A DNA stretch of 64,000 bases. Source: Pseudomonas orientalis. Lineage in GTDB: Bacteria; Pseudomonadota; Gammaproteobacteria; Pseudomonadales; Pseudomonadaceae. Every line of letters begins with the position of its first letter. Position 1 is the first letter of the stretch. Of the stretch, positions 1-8,244 are shown piece after piece. The notes under the pieces are model-generated. The model had not been told where the DNA came from, made no database searches, and saw nothing but the letters and a program-made list of their open reading frames with translations. Both the position numbers and the translations under genes were made by a program. The stretch spans positions 5,627,501 through 5,691,500 of the forward strand of contig NZ_CP094351.1 of the NCBI RefSeq assembly GCF_022807995.1, in the 5' to 3' direction.

Positions 1-195
1 AGTGATGCCACGCTTGTCGATGATACGCATGCCTTTGGCAGATACACGCAGGCGAACAAAACGTTTCTCTTCTTCAACCCAGAAGCGGTGATGCTGCAGG
101 TTCGGCAGGAAACGACGACGGGTTTTGTTATTTGCGTGGGAAATGTTATTCCCAGTCACCGGACCCTTACCGGTAACTTGACAGACTCTCGACAT
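1..195 (-). CDS. rpmB: 50S ribosomal protein L28 (3' end cut by window edge)
   Basis: The reverse strand from 195 reads MSRVCQVTGKGPVTGNNISH and continues with the basic, aromatic body typical of bacterial L28, a large-subunit ribosomal protein. Sixty-five codons are visible; the family is usually about 78 residues, so the C-terminus lies outside the window. It is normally followed by rpmG (L33), which would be beyond the left edge. The start has no competitor: the ATG at 195 gives the canonical N-terminus. A good sigma-70-like promoter lies about 150 bp upstream, leaving a leader with a small hairpin. Confidence 0.97.
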   Translation of the reverse strand, partial: MSRVCQVTGKGPVTGNNISHANNKTRRRFLPNLQHHRFWVEEEKRFVRLRVSAKGMRIIDKRGIT

Positions 196-653
196 GCCTC
201 AGCCCTCTAAAACCACATGCCCAACCCGGCATGGGTTGGCCGCTTAATCTCTCAGTCATTTGGCGCCAGGCGCCGCGTTTCTTTAGGGTCTTACCGGCTA
301 CACCTACAAGCGAAGGAACCGGGCCCCTAGAAAAGAGCGCTGCTTTATACCAGAAAGACCCAGGTGCAACAACAGCGAGTGTGTTTTTACCTGGGCAAAT
401 CTCGGCTATTGGCGCCTGAACCGTTGCCAGGAGGGGCCGCTGTAACAGCCGACCGCTCGTCGCACAGAATGATTTTCAGCGCCTGCAAGTACTCGTACCT
501 GCCTGTTGAAACGCGCTGAGGCGCCATCAAAACAGCATTTTGGCTAAAAGCACAGGCAAAAATGGACTAGTCATTTACCAATCAGACCTCTACGGTAGGC
601 TTTTTCCAGACTGCACTCGCAGATGGGCCTTCGATCTGCACAGGAAACCGAAT
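196..653. other. Intergenic region between divergent rpmB and the substrate-binding protein gene
   Basis: No convincing gene is seen in these 458 bases. They hold the rpmB promoter (344-372) and, in the rpmB leader, a perfect 7-bp hairpin (CCAACCC at 221-227 with GGGTTGG at 233-239). The forward reading frame at 231-419 has no homology I recognise and a poor start. A TTG-started extension of the downstream gene to 540 lacks a ribosome binding site and would bury its signal peptide. Confidence 0.6.
344..372 (-). promoter_or_regulatory. Probable sigma-70 promoter of rpmB
   Basis: Read on the reverse strand, TTGTTG (367-372) and TATAAA (344-349) are separated by exactly 17 bases, a good match to -35 and -10 boxes. 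Transcription would begin near 337 and run leftward into rpmB, leaving a leader of about 140 nt. This is a sequence match only. Confidence 0.55.
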
Positions 654-2246
654 ATGCGCCTCGCTGCCCTACCGCTGTTGCTAGCCCCCCTTTTTATTGC
701 GCCGATGGCCGTTGCCGCCACCAACTTGAGCATTTGCACCGAGGCCAGCCCCGAAGGGTTCGACGTGGTGCAATACAACTCGTTGACCACCACCAATGCT
801 TCGGCGGACGTGCTGATGAACCGCCTGGTGGACTACGACGCAACCGCCGGCAAGCTGGTGCCGAGCCTGGCAGACAGCTGGGACGTCTCTGCGGACGGCC
901 TGACCTACACCTTCAAATTGCACCCGAACGTGAAATTCCATCGCACCGAGTATTTCTCTCCAAGTCGCACCCTGACGGCCGAAGACGTGCGCTTCAGCTT
1001 CGAACGCATGCTCGACCCGGCCAACCCGTGGCACAAGATCGCCCAGAGCGGCTTTCCCCACGCCCAATCCCTGCAATTGCCGGCGCTTATCAAGAAGATC
1101 GATGCCCTTGACCCGCTGACCGTGCGCTTCACCCTGGATCACGCCGATTCCACGTTTCTTGCAGCATTGAGCATGGGTTTTGCCTCGATCTACCCGGCCG
1201 AATATGCCGACAAACTGCTCAAGGCCGGCACCCCGGAGAAGCTCAACAGCCAGCCCATTGGCACCGGACCGTTCGTTTTCGTGCGCTTCCAGAAAGATGC
1301 GGTGGTGCGCTACAAGGCCAACCCGGACTACTTCGCCGGCAAACCGACTGTGGATAACCTGATCTTCGCCATCACGCCCGATGCCAATGTGCGCCTGCAG
1401 AAACTGCATCGCGATGAATGCCAGATCGCCCTGTCGCCCAAGCCCCTGGATGTGGGCGAGGCAGAAAAAGACCCGGCCCTGAAGGTGGAAAAAACCGCCG
1501 CCTTCATGACCGCCTTCGTTGCCATCAACAGCCAGCACCCGCCACTGGACAAGCCCGAAGTGCGCCAGGCGATCAACCTGGCCTTCGACAAAGGCAGCTA
1601 TCTGAAGGCCGTATTCGAAGGCACCGCCGAAGCGGCCAGTGGCGTTTATCCACCCAATACCTGGAGCTATGCCAGGGACTTGCCGGGTTATCCACAAGAC
1701 CTCGCCAAAGCCAAGGCGCTGCTGAACCGCGCCGGCCTCAAGGACGGCTTCAAAACCACCATCTGGACCCGTCCTACTGGCAGCCTGCTGAACCCCAACC
1801 CGAATCTTGGCGCTCAACTGCTGCAGGCCGATCTGGCCAAGGTAGGCATTCAGGCCGACATCCGCGTGATTGAGTGGGGCGAGTTGATTCGCCGCGCCAA
1901 AGCCGGCGAACACGACCTGCTCTTCATGGGCTGGGCCGGTGACAATGGCGACCCGGATAACTTCCTGACCCCGCAATTTTCCTGCGCAGCCGTCAAATCC
2001 GGTACCAACTTCGCCCGCTACTGCGACCCTGCGCTGGACAAGCTGATCAGCGCCGGCAAGACCACCAGCGAACAAGGCGTGCGCAGCAAGCTCTACCAGC
2101 AGGCCCAGACGCAGATCCAGCAACAGGCCCTGTGGCTGCCCTTGGCACACCCCACTGCGTTCGCCCTGACGCGCAAAAATGTCGGGGGCTACCAGGTGAG
2201 CCCGTTTGGCCGGCAGGATTATTCCAAAGTCAGCGTCAAACCTTGA
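654..2246 (+). CDS. ABC transporter substrate-binding protein, peptide/dipeptide type (SBP family 5)
   Basis: A 530-residue periplasmic solute-binding protein of the DppA/OppA type, expected to capture peptides or related solutes for an ABC importer. The start at 654 is chosen because it has AGGA eight bases upstream and yields a clean signal peptide (MRLAALPLLLAP...AVAA) cut at about residue 22; a longer TTG-started version from 540 does not. Family hallmarks include the early lobe with NRLVDYD, the motif ANPDYFAGKP and a C-terminal segment rich in WLPLAHPT-like sequence. No permease or ATPase genes adjoin it, so it is an orphan binding protein that may serve a dpp-type transporter encoded elsewhere. 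The substrate cannot be told from sequence. Confidence 0.9.
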   Translation: MRLAALPLLLAPLFIAPMAVAATNLSICTEASPEGFDVVQYNSLTTTNASADVLMNRLVDYDATAGKLVPSLADSWDVSADGLTYTFKLHPNVKFHRTEYFSPSRTLTAEDVRFSFERMLDPANPWHKIAQSGFPHAQSLQLPALIKKIDALDPLTVRFTLDHADSTFLAALSMGFASIYPAEYADKLLKAGTPEKLNSQPIGTGPFVFVRFQKDAVVRYKANPDYFAGKPTVDNLIFAITPDANVRLQKLHRDECQIALSPKPLDVGEAEKDPALKVEKTAAFMTAFVAINSQHPPLDKPEVRQAINLAFDKGSYLKAVFEGTAEAASGVYPPNTWSYARDLPGYPQDLAKAKALLNRAGLKDGFKTTIWTRPTGSLLNPNPNLGAQLLQADLAKVGIQADIRVIEWGELIRRAKAGEHDLLFMGWAGDNGDPDNFLTPQFSCAAVKSGTNFARYCDPALDKLISAGKTTSEQGVRSKLYQQAQTQIQQQALWLPLAHPTAFALTRKNVGGYQVSPFGRQDYSKVSVKP

Positions 2247-2282
2247 GCTGCAAGCTGCGAGCCCGCTTGAGGCTTGCAGCTT
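2246..2282. terminator. Inverted repeat between convergent genes, probable bidirectional terminator
   Basis: AGCTGCAAGC (2246-2255) is perfectly complementary to GCTTGCAGCT (2272-2281), with a 16-nt loop. It overlaps the stop codon of the substrate-binding protein and lies 20 bp from the end of radC, which converges on it. There is no long T-run, so termination is inferred from position and the stem. Confidence 0.55.
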
Positions 2283-2300
2283 GAACCTGCTGCTGCCCGC

Positions 2301-2975
2301 CTACATCCATCCGTATTCCGCCATCGACAACGGATCACCATCGCCCACGATGATGTGATCCAGCACCCGTACGTCCACCATTTCCAAGGCCTTCTGTAGA
2401 ATTTTGGTCAGTTTTCGATCAGCGGGACTTGGATCCACGCTTCCCGAAGGGTGGTTGTGGCACAGGATCAACGCTGCCGCGTTGTACGCCAGTGCGCGCT
2501 TGACCACCTGCCGGGGATAGACCAGAGCGGTATCGATGGTGCCTTCGCAAAGCGCCTCGAAACCCAGCACCCGATGCCTGGAGTCGAGAAACAGGCAGCC
2601 AAACACCTCGTGAGACTCGTGACGCAGCAGCGCCTTGAGGTATTCGCGCACGGCCAGCGGGCTTTCCAGCACCGAATCGTTGCGCAAGCGCTCGGCCATG
2701 TGGCGCCGGGACATTTCCAGCACCGCCTGCAATTGGGCAAACTTGGCCGGCCCCAGGCCCAACTGCTGATTGAACAGCGCCTGGCTCGCCTCCAGCAGCG
2801 GACGCAGGCCACCAAATTGGGCCAACAAATGGCGCGCCAGGTCCACGGCGCTTCTGCCGGATACCCCGGTGCGCAGGAAGATCGCCAGTAATTCGGCATC
2901 GGACAGACTGGCCGCACCCCACTCCAAAAGCTTCTCTCGTGGCCGCTCGGTAGCAGGCCAATCGCGAATACTCAT
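2301..2975 (-). CDS. radC: RadC family JAB1/JAMM-domain protein
   Basis: A 224-residue protein of the RadC (UPF0758) family. The start at 2975 has a strong GAGG ribosome binding site and gives MSIRDWPATERPREKLL, the usual N-terminus; a longer frame to 3179 would run into coaBC. Residues 1-100 form the helical, HhH-containing part (LSDAELLAIFLRTG, LGLGPAKFAQL). The C-terminal JAMM metalloprotease-like fold carries HNHPSGS at 173-179 with Asp186, preceded by the EVFGCLFLDS strand. The early claim of a DNA repair role is no longer accepted and the function is uncertain. It is divergent from coaBC, as is common in Pseudomonas. Confidence 0.95.
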   Translation of the reverse strand: MSIRDWPATERPREKLLEWGAASLSDAELLAIFLRTGVSGRSAVDLARHLLAQFGGLRPLLEASQALFNQQLGLGPAKFAQLQAVLEMSRRHMAERLRNDSVLESPLAVREYLKALLRHESHEVFGCLFLDSRHRVLGFEALCEGTIDTALVYPRQVVKRALAYNAAALILCHNHPSGSVDPSPADRKLTKILQKALEMVDVRVLDHIIVGDGDPLSMAEYGWM

Positions 2976-3129
2976 CCCACCTCCTTCCCTTGATGTATGC
3001 CGTATGCGCCGCTGTTGCCGAGCGGTCGCTGTGTTATCGTAGGCCCTCTTTTTTGCCTGCGATTTCACCTGGGGAGGAGTTATCGCAGGCGTCACTGAAC
3101 TGGCTTCACTGAACTGGAAAGGCAAACCA

Positions 3130-4338
3130 ATGCAGCGTCTGTATCGGAAACGCATCGTTCTCGGCGTCGGCGGCGGCATTGCCGCCTACAAGAGCGCGGA
3201 GCTGGTTCGCAGGCTCCTGGATCAGGGCGCCGAAGTGCGTGTGGTCATGACCCGTGGTGGCAGTGAGTTCATCACCCCGCTGACCATGCAGGCCTTGTCC
3301 GGCCACCCGGTTCACCTGGACCTGCTGGACCCGGCGGCCGAAGCTGCGATGGGCCATATCGAACTGGCCAAATGGGCCGACCTGGTGCTCATCGCGCCGG
3401 CCACCGCCGACCTGATCGCGCGCCTGGCCCAGGGCATCGCCGATGATCTGCTGACCACCCTGGTACTGGCCACCGACGCCACCGTCGCCATCGCCCCGGC
3501 GATGAACCAGGCCATGTGGCGCGACCCGGCCACCCAGGCCAACACCCAACTCCTGCAAAGCCGTGGCCTCAAGGTCTTCGGCCCGGCGTCCGGTAGCCAG
3601 GCCTGTGGCGACGTTGGCATGGGCCGCATGCTCGAAGCCACCGACCTGACGCTGTGTGCCGCCGAGTGCTTCCAGCACCTGGCCCTGACCGGCAAACACG
3701 TACTGATCACCGCTGGCCCGACCCAGGAAAACATCGACCCGGTGCGCTACATAACCAACCATAGCTCAGGAAAAATGGGCTTTGCCCTGGCTGAAGCCGC
3801 GGTTGAGGCAGGCGCACGCGTGACCCTGATCACCGGCCCGGTGCATTTGCCGACGCCCGATCGTGTGACCCGAATCGACGTAGTCAGCGCCCGCGACATG
3901 CTGGCGGCCTGTGAGGCGGCTATTCCGTGCGACCTGTTCATCGCCTCGGCAGCGGTTGCGGACTACCGGCCGGAAGTCGTCGCACCGCAAAAGCTCAAGA
4001 AAGACCCTACAAGCGGCGATGGCCTGCTCCTGCAAATGGTGCGCAACCCGGACATTCTGGCCACCATCGCCACGCGTCCGGACCGTCCGTTCAGCGTCGG
4101 TTTCGCTGCCGAGACCGAACATTTGCTGGACTATGCCGCACGCAAATTGAAAGACAAAAACCTCGACCTGATCGTCGCCAATGATGTCGCCAACCCGAGC
4201 ATCGGCTTCAACAGCGAGGAAAATGCCATCAGCGTGATCGACCGCGAGTTGCACGCCACCGTTTTCGCCCAGACCAGCAAGGGCAAGATTGCCCGCCAAC
4301 TGATCTCTTTTATCGCCCAACGGCTGAACCAGGTTTAA
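3130..4338 (+). CDS. coaBC: Bifunctional phosphopantothenoylcysteine decarboxylase / phosphopantothenate-cysteine ligase
   Basis: A 402-residue enzyme for two successive steps of coenzyme A synthesis: CTP-dependent coupling of cysteine to 4'-phosphopantothenate (C-terminal CoaB half, about 190-402), then FMN-dependent decarboxylation (N-terminal CoaC half). The decarboxylase signature residues are visible: His76 in GHIELAKWAD, the PAMNQAMW loop with Asn126, and Cys159 in ACGDVGMGRM. The CoaB half has GPTQENIDPVRYITNHSSGK and the KLKKD motif. The stop overlaps the dut start by one base, so the two genes are co-transcribed. The divergent promoter region shared with radC is about 150 bp. Confidence 0.97.
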   Translation: MQRLYRKRIVLGVGGGIAAYKSAELVRRLLDQGAEVRVVMTRGGSEFITPLTMQALSGHPVHLDLLDPAAEAAMGHIELAKWADLVLIAPATADLIARLAQGIADDLLTTLVLATDATVAIAPAMNQAMWRDPATQANTQLLQSRGLKVFGPASGSQACGDVGMGRMLEATDLTLCAAECFQHLALTGKHVLITAGPTQENIDPVRYITNHSSGKMGFALAEAAVEAGARVTLITGPVHLPTPDRVTRIDVVSARDMLAACEAAIPCDLFIASAAVADYRPEVVAPQKLKKDPTSGDGLLLQMVRNPDILATIATRPDRPFSVGFAAETEHLLDYAARKLKDKNLDLIVANDVANPSIGFNSEENAISVIDRELHATVFAQTSKGKIARQLISFIAQRLNQV

Positions 4339-4799
4339 TGTCCATGCACGCTTTGCAAGCCAAGATCCTCGACCCACGCATCGGTAGCCAATTCCCGCTC
4401 CCGGCGTACGCCACCCCAGGTTCAGCGGGCCTGGACCTGCGCGCCATGCTCCAGCAGGACACGGTCCTGGAGCCAGGCCAGACAATCCTGATCCCCACCG
4501 GCCTGTCGATCTACGTCGGCGACCCTGGCCTGGCGGCCCTGATCCTGCCGCGCTCCGGCCTGGGCCACAAACACGGCATCGTGCTGGGCAATCTGGTGGG
4601 CCTGATCGACTCCGACTACCAGGGCGAATTGATGGTGTCGTGCTGGAACCGCGGCCAGACCGCGTTCAACATCGCGGTTGGCGAGCGCATCGCCCAACTG
4701 GTGCTGGTGCCGGTGGTACAAGCGCAGTTCGAACTGGTGCAGGAATTCGACGAAACCCAGCGCGGCGCAGGTGGTTTCGGGCATTCCGGCAGTCACTGA
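4338..4799 (+). CDS. dut: Deoxyuridine 5'-triphosphate nucleotidohydrolase (dUTPase)
   Basis: Hydrolyses dUTP to dUMP and pyrophosphate, keeping uracil out of DNA and feeding thymidylate synthesis. All trimeric-dUTPase motifs are present: TPGSAGLDLRA, PRSGLGHKHG, GLIDSDYQGEL, ERIAQLVLVPV and the C-terminal RGAGGFGHSG arm. The ATG at 4338 overlaps the coaBC stop; a second ATG at 4344 (MHALQAKILDPRIG) is the start usually annotated in the genus, giving 151 rather than 153 residues. The coupling suggests one transcript with coaBC. Confidence 0.96.
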   Translation: MSMHALQAKILDPRIGSQFPLPAYATPGSAGLDLRAMLQQDTVLEPGQTILIPTGLSIYVGDPGLAALILPRSGLGHKHGIVLGNLVGLIDSDYQGELMVSCWNRGQTAFNIAVGERIAQLVLVPVVQAQFELVQEFDETQRGAGGFGHSGSH

Positions 4800-4812
4800 C
4801 TAAGCTGAACAG

Positions 4813-4834
4813 GGCCGGGTGCGATTGCCCGGCC
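4813..4834 (+). terminator. GC-rich hairpin after dut
   Basis: GGCCGGG (4813-4819) pairs perfectly with CCCGGCC (4828-4834) across an 8-nt loop just after the dut stop. No T-run follows, so it may stabilise the dut transcript end rather than terminate. The rest of the gap to algC contains an AT-rich patch around 4875-4920 suited to a promoter, but no convincing paired boxes were found. Confidence 0.4.
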
Positions 4835-5063
4835 AGACGCCACCGCCAGGTTTTTCAGGATGAAGAATGCGCGAAAATTATCAGCGGATTTTATTAAATA
4901 AAATCAATAAGTTACGCAGATATGCGCGCAGGACCGACGCGCCGATGGCACTTTTACACCACGAACTCTCTGCCGAAAACGTCGTCATACCCTTCAGTTT
5001 GAGCCTGCCGGCCAGCCACATCAGGCCAGCCTTGCCCCCTTTCAGATGGAGTTTCCCCCCGCG

Positions 5064-6461
5064 ATGAGTACCGCAGCCCGCGTAGCCCCAAGCTTTCCCG
5101 ACAGCATCTTCCGCGCCTATGACATTCGTGGCGTGGTGCCCAAGACCCTGACCGCCGAAACCGCCTACTGGATCGGCCGCGCCATCGGTTCACAGAGCCT
5201 GGCCCAGGGCGAGCCGAATGTCTCGGTAGGCCGTGACGGCCGCTTGTCAGGCCCCGAGCTGGTGGAACAACTGATCCAGGGTCTGGCCGACAGCGGTTGC
5301 CACGTCAGCGACGTCGGCCTGGTACCGACGCCTGCGTTGTACTACGCCGCCAACGTCCTGGCCGGCAAGTCCGGCGTCATGCTGACCGGCAGCCACAACC
5401 CGTCGGACTACAACGGCTTCAAAATCGTCATCGCCGGCGACACCCTCGCCAACGAACAGATCCAGGCCCTGCACACTCGCCTGAAAACCAACGACCTGAC
5501 CACCGGCACCGGCAGCATCACCAAGGTCGACATCCTGCAGCGCTATTCCGACGAAATCACCCGCGACGTCAAGCTCGACCGCCGCCTCAAAGTCGTGGTG
5601 GATTGCGGCAACGGCGCAGCGGGCGTGATCGCTCCGCAATTGCTCCAAGCCCTCAATTGCGAAGTGATTCCCCTGTTCTGCGACGTCGATGGCAACTTCC
5701 CCAACCATCACCCGGACCCGGGCAAACCGGAAAACCTGGTGGACCTGATCTCGAAGGTCAAGGAAGTGGGCGCCGACGTCGGCCTGGCTTTCGACGGCGA
5801 CGGCGACCGCGTGGGCGTCGTGACCGAAACCGGCGAGATCGTGTTCCCGGACCGGTTGCTGATGCTGTTCGCCCGTGACGTGGTGGCGCGCAACGCCAAC
5901 GCCGAAATCATCTTCGACGTGAAGTGCACCCGTCGTCTTACGCCGCTGATCAAGGAATACGGCGGTCGACCGTTAATGTGGAAGACCGGCCACTCGTTGA
6001 TCAAAAAGAAAATGAAGGAAACCGGCGCGTTGCTGGCTGGCGAGATGAGCGGTCACGTGTTCTTCAAGGAACGCTGGTTCGGGTTTGACGACGGCATTTA
6101 CAGCGCTGCGCGCCTGCTGGAGATCCTCAGCAAGGAAAAATCCACGGCGCAAGAGTTGTTCCAGACCTTCCCGAACGATATTTCCACGCCCGAGATCAAT
6201 ATCCATGTGACCGAGGAGAGCAAATTCAGCATCATTGACGCACTGCACGATGCGCAATGGGGCGAAGGCGCCAACCTGACCACCATTGATGGTGTGCGAG
6301 TCGATTACGCCGAAGGCTGGGGCCTGGTTCGCGCGTCCAACACCACACCGGTGCTGGTGCTGCGTTTCGAGGCGGATACCGAGGCCGAGTTGCAGCGCAT
6401 CAAGGACGTATTCCACGTCCAGTTGAAACGTGTTGCCCCTGATCTCCAATTACCGTTCTGA
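5064..6461 (+). CDS. algC: Phosphomannomutase/phosphoglucomutase AlgC
   Basis: Interconverts mannose-6-phosphate and mannose-1-phosphate, and the glucose equivalents, supplying precursors for alginate, LPS and other exopolysaccharides. The 465-residue protein has the catalytic phosphoserine loop TGSHNPSDYNG (Ser110), the metal-binding DGDGDRVGV loop and the sugar-binding GEMSGHVFF loop, then the phosphate-binding RASNTTPVLVLRFEAD segment near the C-terminus. The start at 5064 gives the standard MSTA N-terminus; an in-frame ATG at 5046 would add six residues. It is the short AlgC form, without the long N-terminal extension annotated in some pseudomonads. argB follows after 19 bp. Confidence 0.97.
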   Translation: MSTAARVAPSFPDSIFRAYDIRGVVPKTLTAETAYWIGRAIGSQSLAQGEPNVSVGRDGRLSGPELVEQLIQGLADSGCHVSDVGLVPTPALYYAANVLAGKSGVMLTGSHNPSDYNGFKIVIAGDTLANEQIQALHTRLKTNDLTTGTGSITKVDILQRYSDEITRDVKLDRRLKVVVDCGNGAAGVIAPQLLQALNCEVIPLFCDVDGNFPNHHPDPGKPENLVDLISKVKEVGADVGLAFDGDGDRVGVVTETGEIVFPDRLLMLFARDVVARNANAEIIFDVKCTRRLTPLIKEYGGRPLMWKTGHSLIKKKMKETGALLAGEMSGHVFFKERWFGFDDGIYSAARLLEILSKEKSTAQELFQTFPNDISTPEINIHVTEESKFSIIDALHDAQWGEGANLTTIDGVRVDYAEGWGLVRASNTTPVLVLRFEADTEAELQRIKDVFHVQLKRVAPDLQLPF

Positions 6462-6480
6462 TTTTTAACCGGAGCCCTGA

Positions 6481-7386
6481 ATGACCCTCGAACGCGAAGC
6501 CGCTGCCAACACCGCCAAGGTCCTGTCCGAAGCGTTGCCCTATATTCGACGCTACGTCGGCAAGACGCTGGTGATCAAGTACGGCGGCAATGCCATGGAA
6601 AGCGACGAGCTGAAAACCGGCTTTGCCCGCGACATCGTGCTGATGAAAGCCGTGGGGATCAACCCGGTTGTCGTCCACGGCGGCGGGCCGCAAATCGGCG
6701 ACCTGCTCAAGCGTTTGTCGATCGAGAGTCACTTCATCGATGGCATGCGCGTCACTGACGCGCAGACCATGGACGTGGTGGAGATGGTGCTCGGTGGCCA
6801 GGTCAACAAGGACATCGTCAACCTGATCAACCGCCACGGCGGCAGCGCCATTGGCCTGACCGGCAAGGACGCGGAACTGATCCGCGCGAAAAAACTGACC
6901 GTGACGCGCCAGACGCCGGAAATGACCCAACCGGAAATCATCGACATCGGCCAGGTGGGCGAAGTAATCGGCATCAACACCGATCTGCTCAACCTGCTGG
7001 TCAAGGGTGACTTCATCCCGGTGATTGCACCCATCGGCGTGGGTGCCAACGGTGAGTCGTACAATATCAATGCCGACCTGGTTGCAGGCAAGGTGGCTGA
7101 GGCGCTGAAGGCTGAAAAGCTGATGCTGCTGACCAACATCGCAGGCCTGATGGACAAGGAAGGCAAGGTGTTGACCGGCTTGACCACTCAACAAGTGGAT
7201 GAGTTGATTGCCGACGGCACCATCTACGGCGGCATGTTGCCGAAGATCCGTTGTGCGCTGGAAGCTGTGCAAGGCGGCGTCGGCAGCTCGTTGATCCTGG
7301 ATGGCCGTGTGCCGAACGCGATCCTACTGGAAATCTTCACCGATACGGGTGTAGGCACGCTGATCAGCAATCGCAAGCGTCCTTAA
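6481..7386 (+). CDS. argB: Acetylglutamate kinase
   Basis: Phosphorylates N-acetyl-L-glutamate, the second step of arginine synthesis. At 301 residues it has the full amino-acid kinase fold: KYGGNAM near residue 35, VVHGGGPQIG for substrate phosphate binding, GLTGKDAELI, and the C-terminal GGMLPKI and GRVPNAILLEIFTDTG segments. The N-terminal extension ahead of the first strand is typical of the hexameric, arginine-inhibited enzymes. It sits 19 bp behind algC with a good GGAG site, so the two genes are probably co-transcribed. A REP pair separates it from the convergent pyrE. Confidence 0.97.
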   Translation: MTLEREAAANTAKVLSEALPYIRRYVGKTLVIKYGGNAMESDELKTGFARDIVLMKAVGINPVVVHGGGPQIGDLLKRLSIESHFIDGMRVTDAQTMDVVEMVLGGQVNKDIVNLINRHGGSAIGLTGKDAELIRAKKLTVTRQTPEMTQPEIIDIGQVGEVIGINTDLLNLLVKGDFIPVIAPIGVGANGESYNINADLVAGKVAEALKAEKLMLLTNIAGLMDKEGKVLTGLTTQQVDELIADGTIYGGMLPKIRCALEAVQGGVGSSLILDGRVPNAILLEIFTDTGVGTLISNRKRP

Positions 7387-7400
7387 AAACGCTGAAAACA

Positions 7401-7493
7401 AATGTGGGAGGGGCTTGCCCCCGATGGCGGCGTATCAGTTGGAGTATCCAGCACTGATCCACCGCTATCGGGGGCAAGCCCCCTCCCACATTT
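7401..7493. repeat. Paired REP element (REPIN), family A, between argB and pyrE
   Basis: The left arm TGTGGGAGGGGCTTGCCCCC and its inverted copy (atcgggggcaagccccctcccaca) flank about 45 bp. The left arm has one G fewer than the other copies in the window. The element fills the gap between two convergent genes, where it could act as a bidirectional terminator or transcript stabiliser. Related pairs lie at 23957, 24728, 45834 and 52594. Confidence 0.9.
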
Positions 7494-7517
7494 GACTGCG
7501 CCTGCAATACTTCTGGT

Positions 7518-8162
7518 CTAGACGCCGAACTGCTCGCGGTATGCCTTGACCGCCGGCAAGTGCTGCCTGAGCTGCGGATCATCCTCCAGGAACTGCAACA
7601 CCTGGTTCAGCGACACGATGCTCACCACCGGGATCCCGAAATCACGCTCCACTTCCTGGATCGCCGACAACTCGCCGTTGCCGCGCTCCTGGCGGTTCAG
7701 CGCGATCAGCACGCCTGCCGCCTTGGCGCCGTCCTGGGAAGCGATGATCTGCATCACTTCGCGGATTGCGGTGCCGGCGGTGATGACGTCGTCGATGATC
7801 AGCACGTCGCCGGTCAACGGGGCTCCGACCAGGCTGCCACCTTCACCATGGGCCTTGGCTTCCTTGCGATTGAAGCACCACGGCAGGTCCCGCCCGTGAT
7901 GTTCCGCCAGGGCCACCGCCGTCGCAGCGGCCAGGGGAATGCCTTTGTAGGCCGGACCAAAGAGCACGTCGAAGGAAATACCGCTTTCAACGATGGCTGC
8001 CGCGTAGAAACGCCCCAGTTGAGCCAGGGCGGAGCCGGAGTTGAACAAGCCTGCGTTGAAGAAATACGGGCTGGTGCGCCCGGACTTGAGGGTGAACTCA
8101 CCGAAGCGCAAGACCCCGCGATCGATGGCAAAACGAATGAAATCGCGTTGATACGCCTGCAT
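7518..8162 (-). CDS. pyrE: Orotate phosphoribosyltransferase
   Basis: Transfers orotate to PRPP to form OMP in pyrimidine synthesis. The 214-residue protein starts at 8162 (MQAYQRDFIRFAIDRGVLRFG), matching the family; the frame extends seven codons further but without support. Key motifs are FTLKSGRTSPYF for orotate binding, the FGPAYKGIPLA loop, FNRKEAKAHGEGG (flexible catalytic loop with the Lys-Glu-Lys pattern) and the PRPP-binding VLIIDDVITAGTA. It is divergent from crc with about 80 bp between starts, the usual Pseudomonas arrangement. Confidence 0.97.
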   Translation of the reverse strand: MQAYQRDFIRFAIDRGVLRFGEFTLKSGRTSPYFFNAGLFNSGSALAQLGRFYAAAIVESGISFDVLFGPAYKGIPLAAATAVALAEHHGRDLPWCFNRKEAKAHGEGGSLVGAPLTGDVLIIDDVITAGTAIREVMQIIASQDGAKAAGVLIALNRQERGNGELSAIQEVERDFGIPVVSIVSLNQVLQFLEDDPQLRQHLPAVKAYREQFGV

Positions 8163-8244
8163 GAAAAAAGCCTCAGATACCACGGATTTAGCTAATTAGG
8201 TGGACGGCGTGTATCATACACGCACGCGATTTTTGGGGCCATTT

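Noticed and set aside
231..419. 62-codon forward frame in the rpmB upstream region
   Set aside because: It overlaps the rpmB promoter and leader hairpin and encodes no recognisable protein.
681..2150. Long reverse-strand reading frame (489 codons) antisense to the substrate-binding protein
   Set aside because: Shadow frame caused by high GC; the forward frame has a signal peptide and family motifs.
4867..5067. 66-codon frame upstream of algC
   Set aside because: No ribosome binding site or similarity I recognise, AT-rich at the start, and it overlaps the algC start. It could be a leader peptide but nothing supports that.
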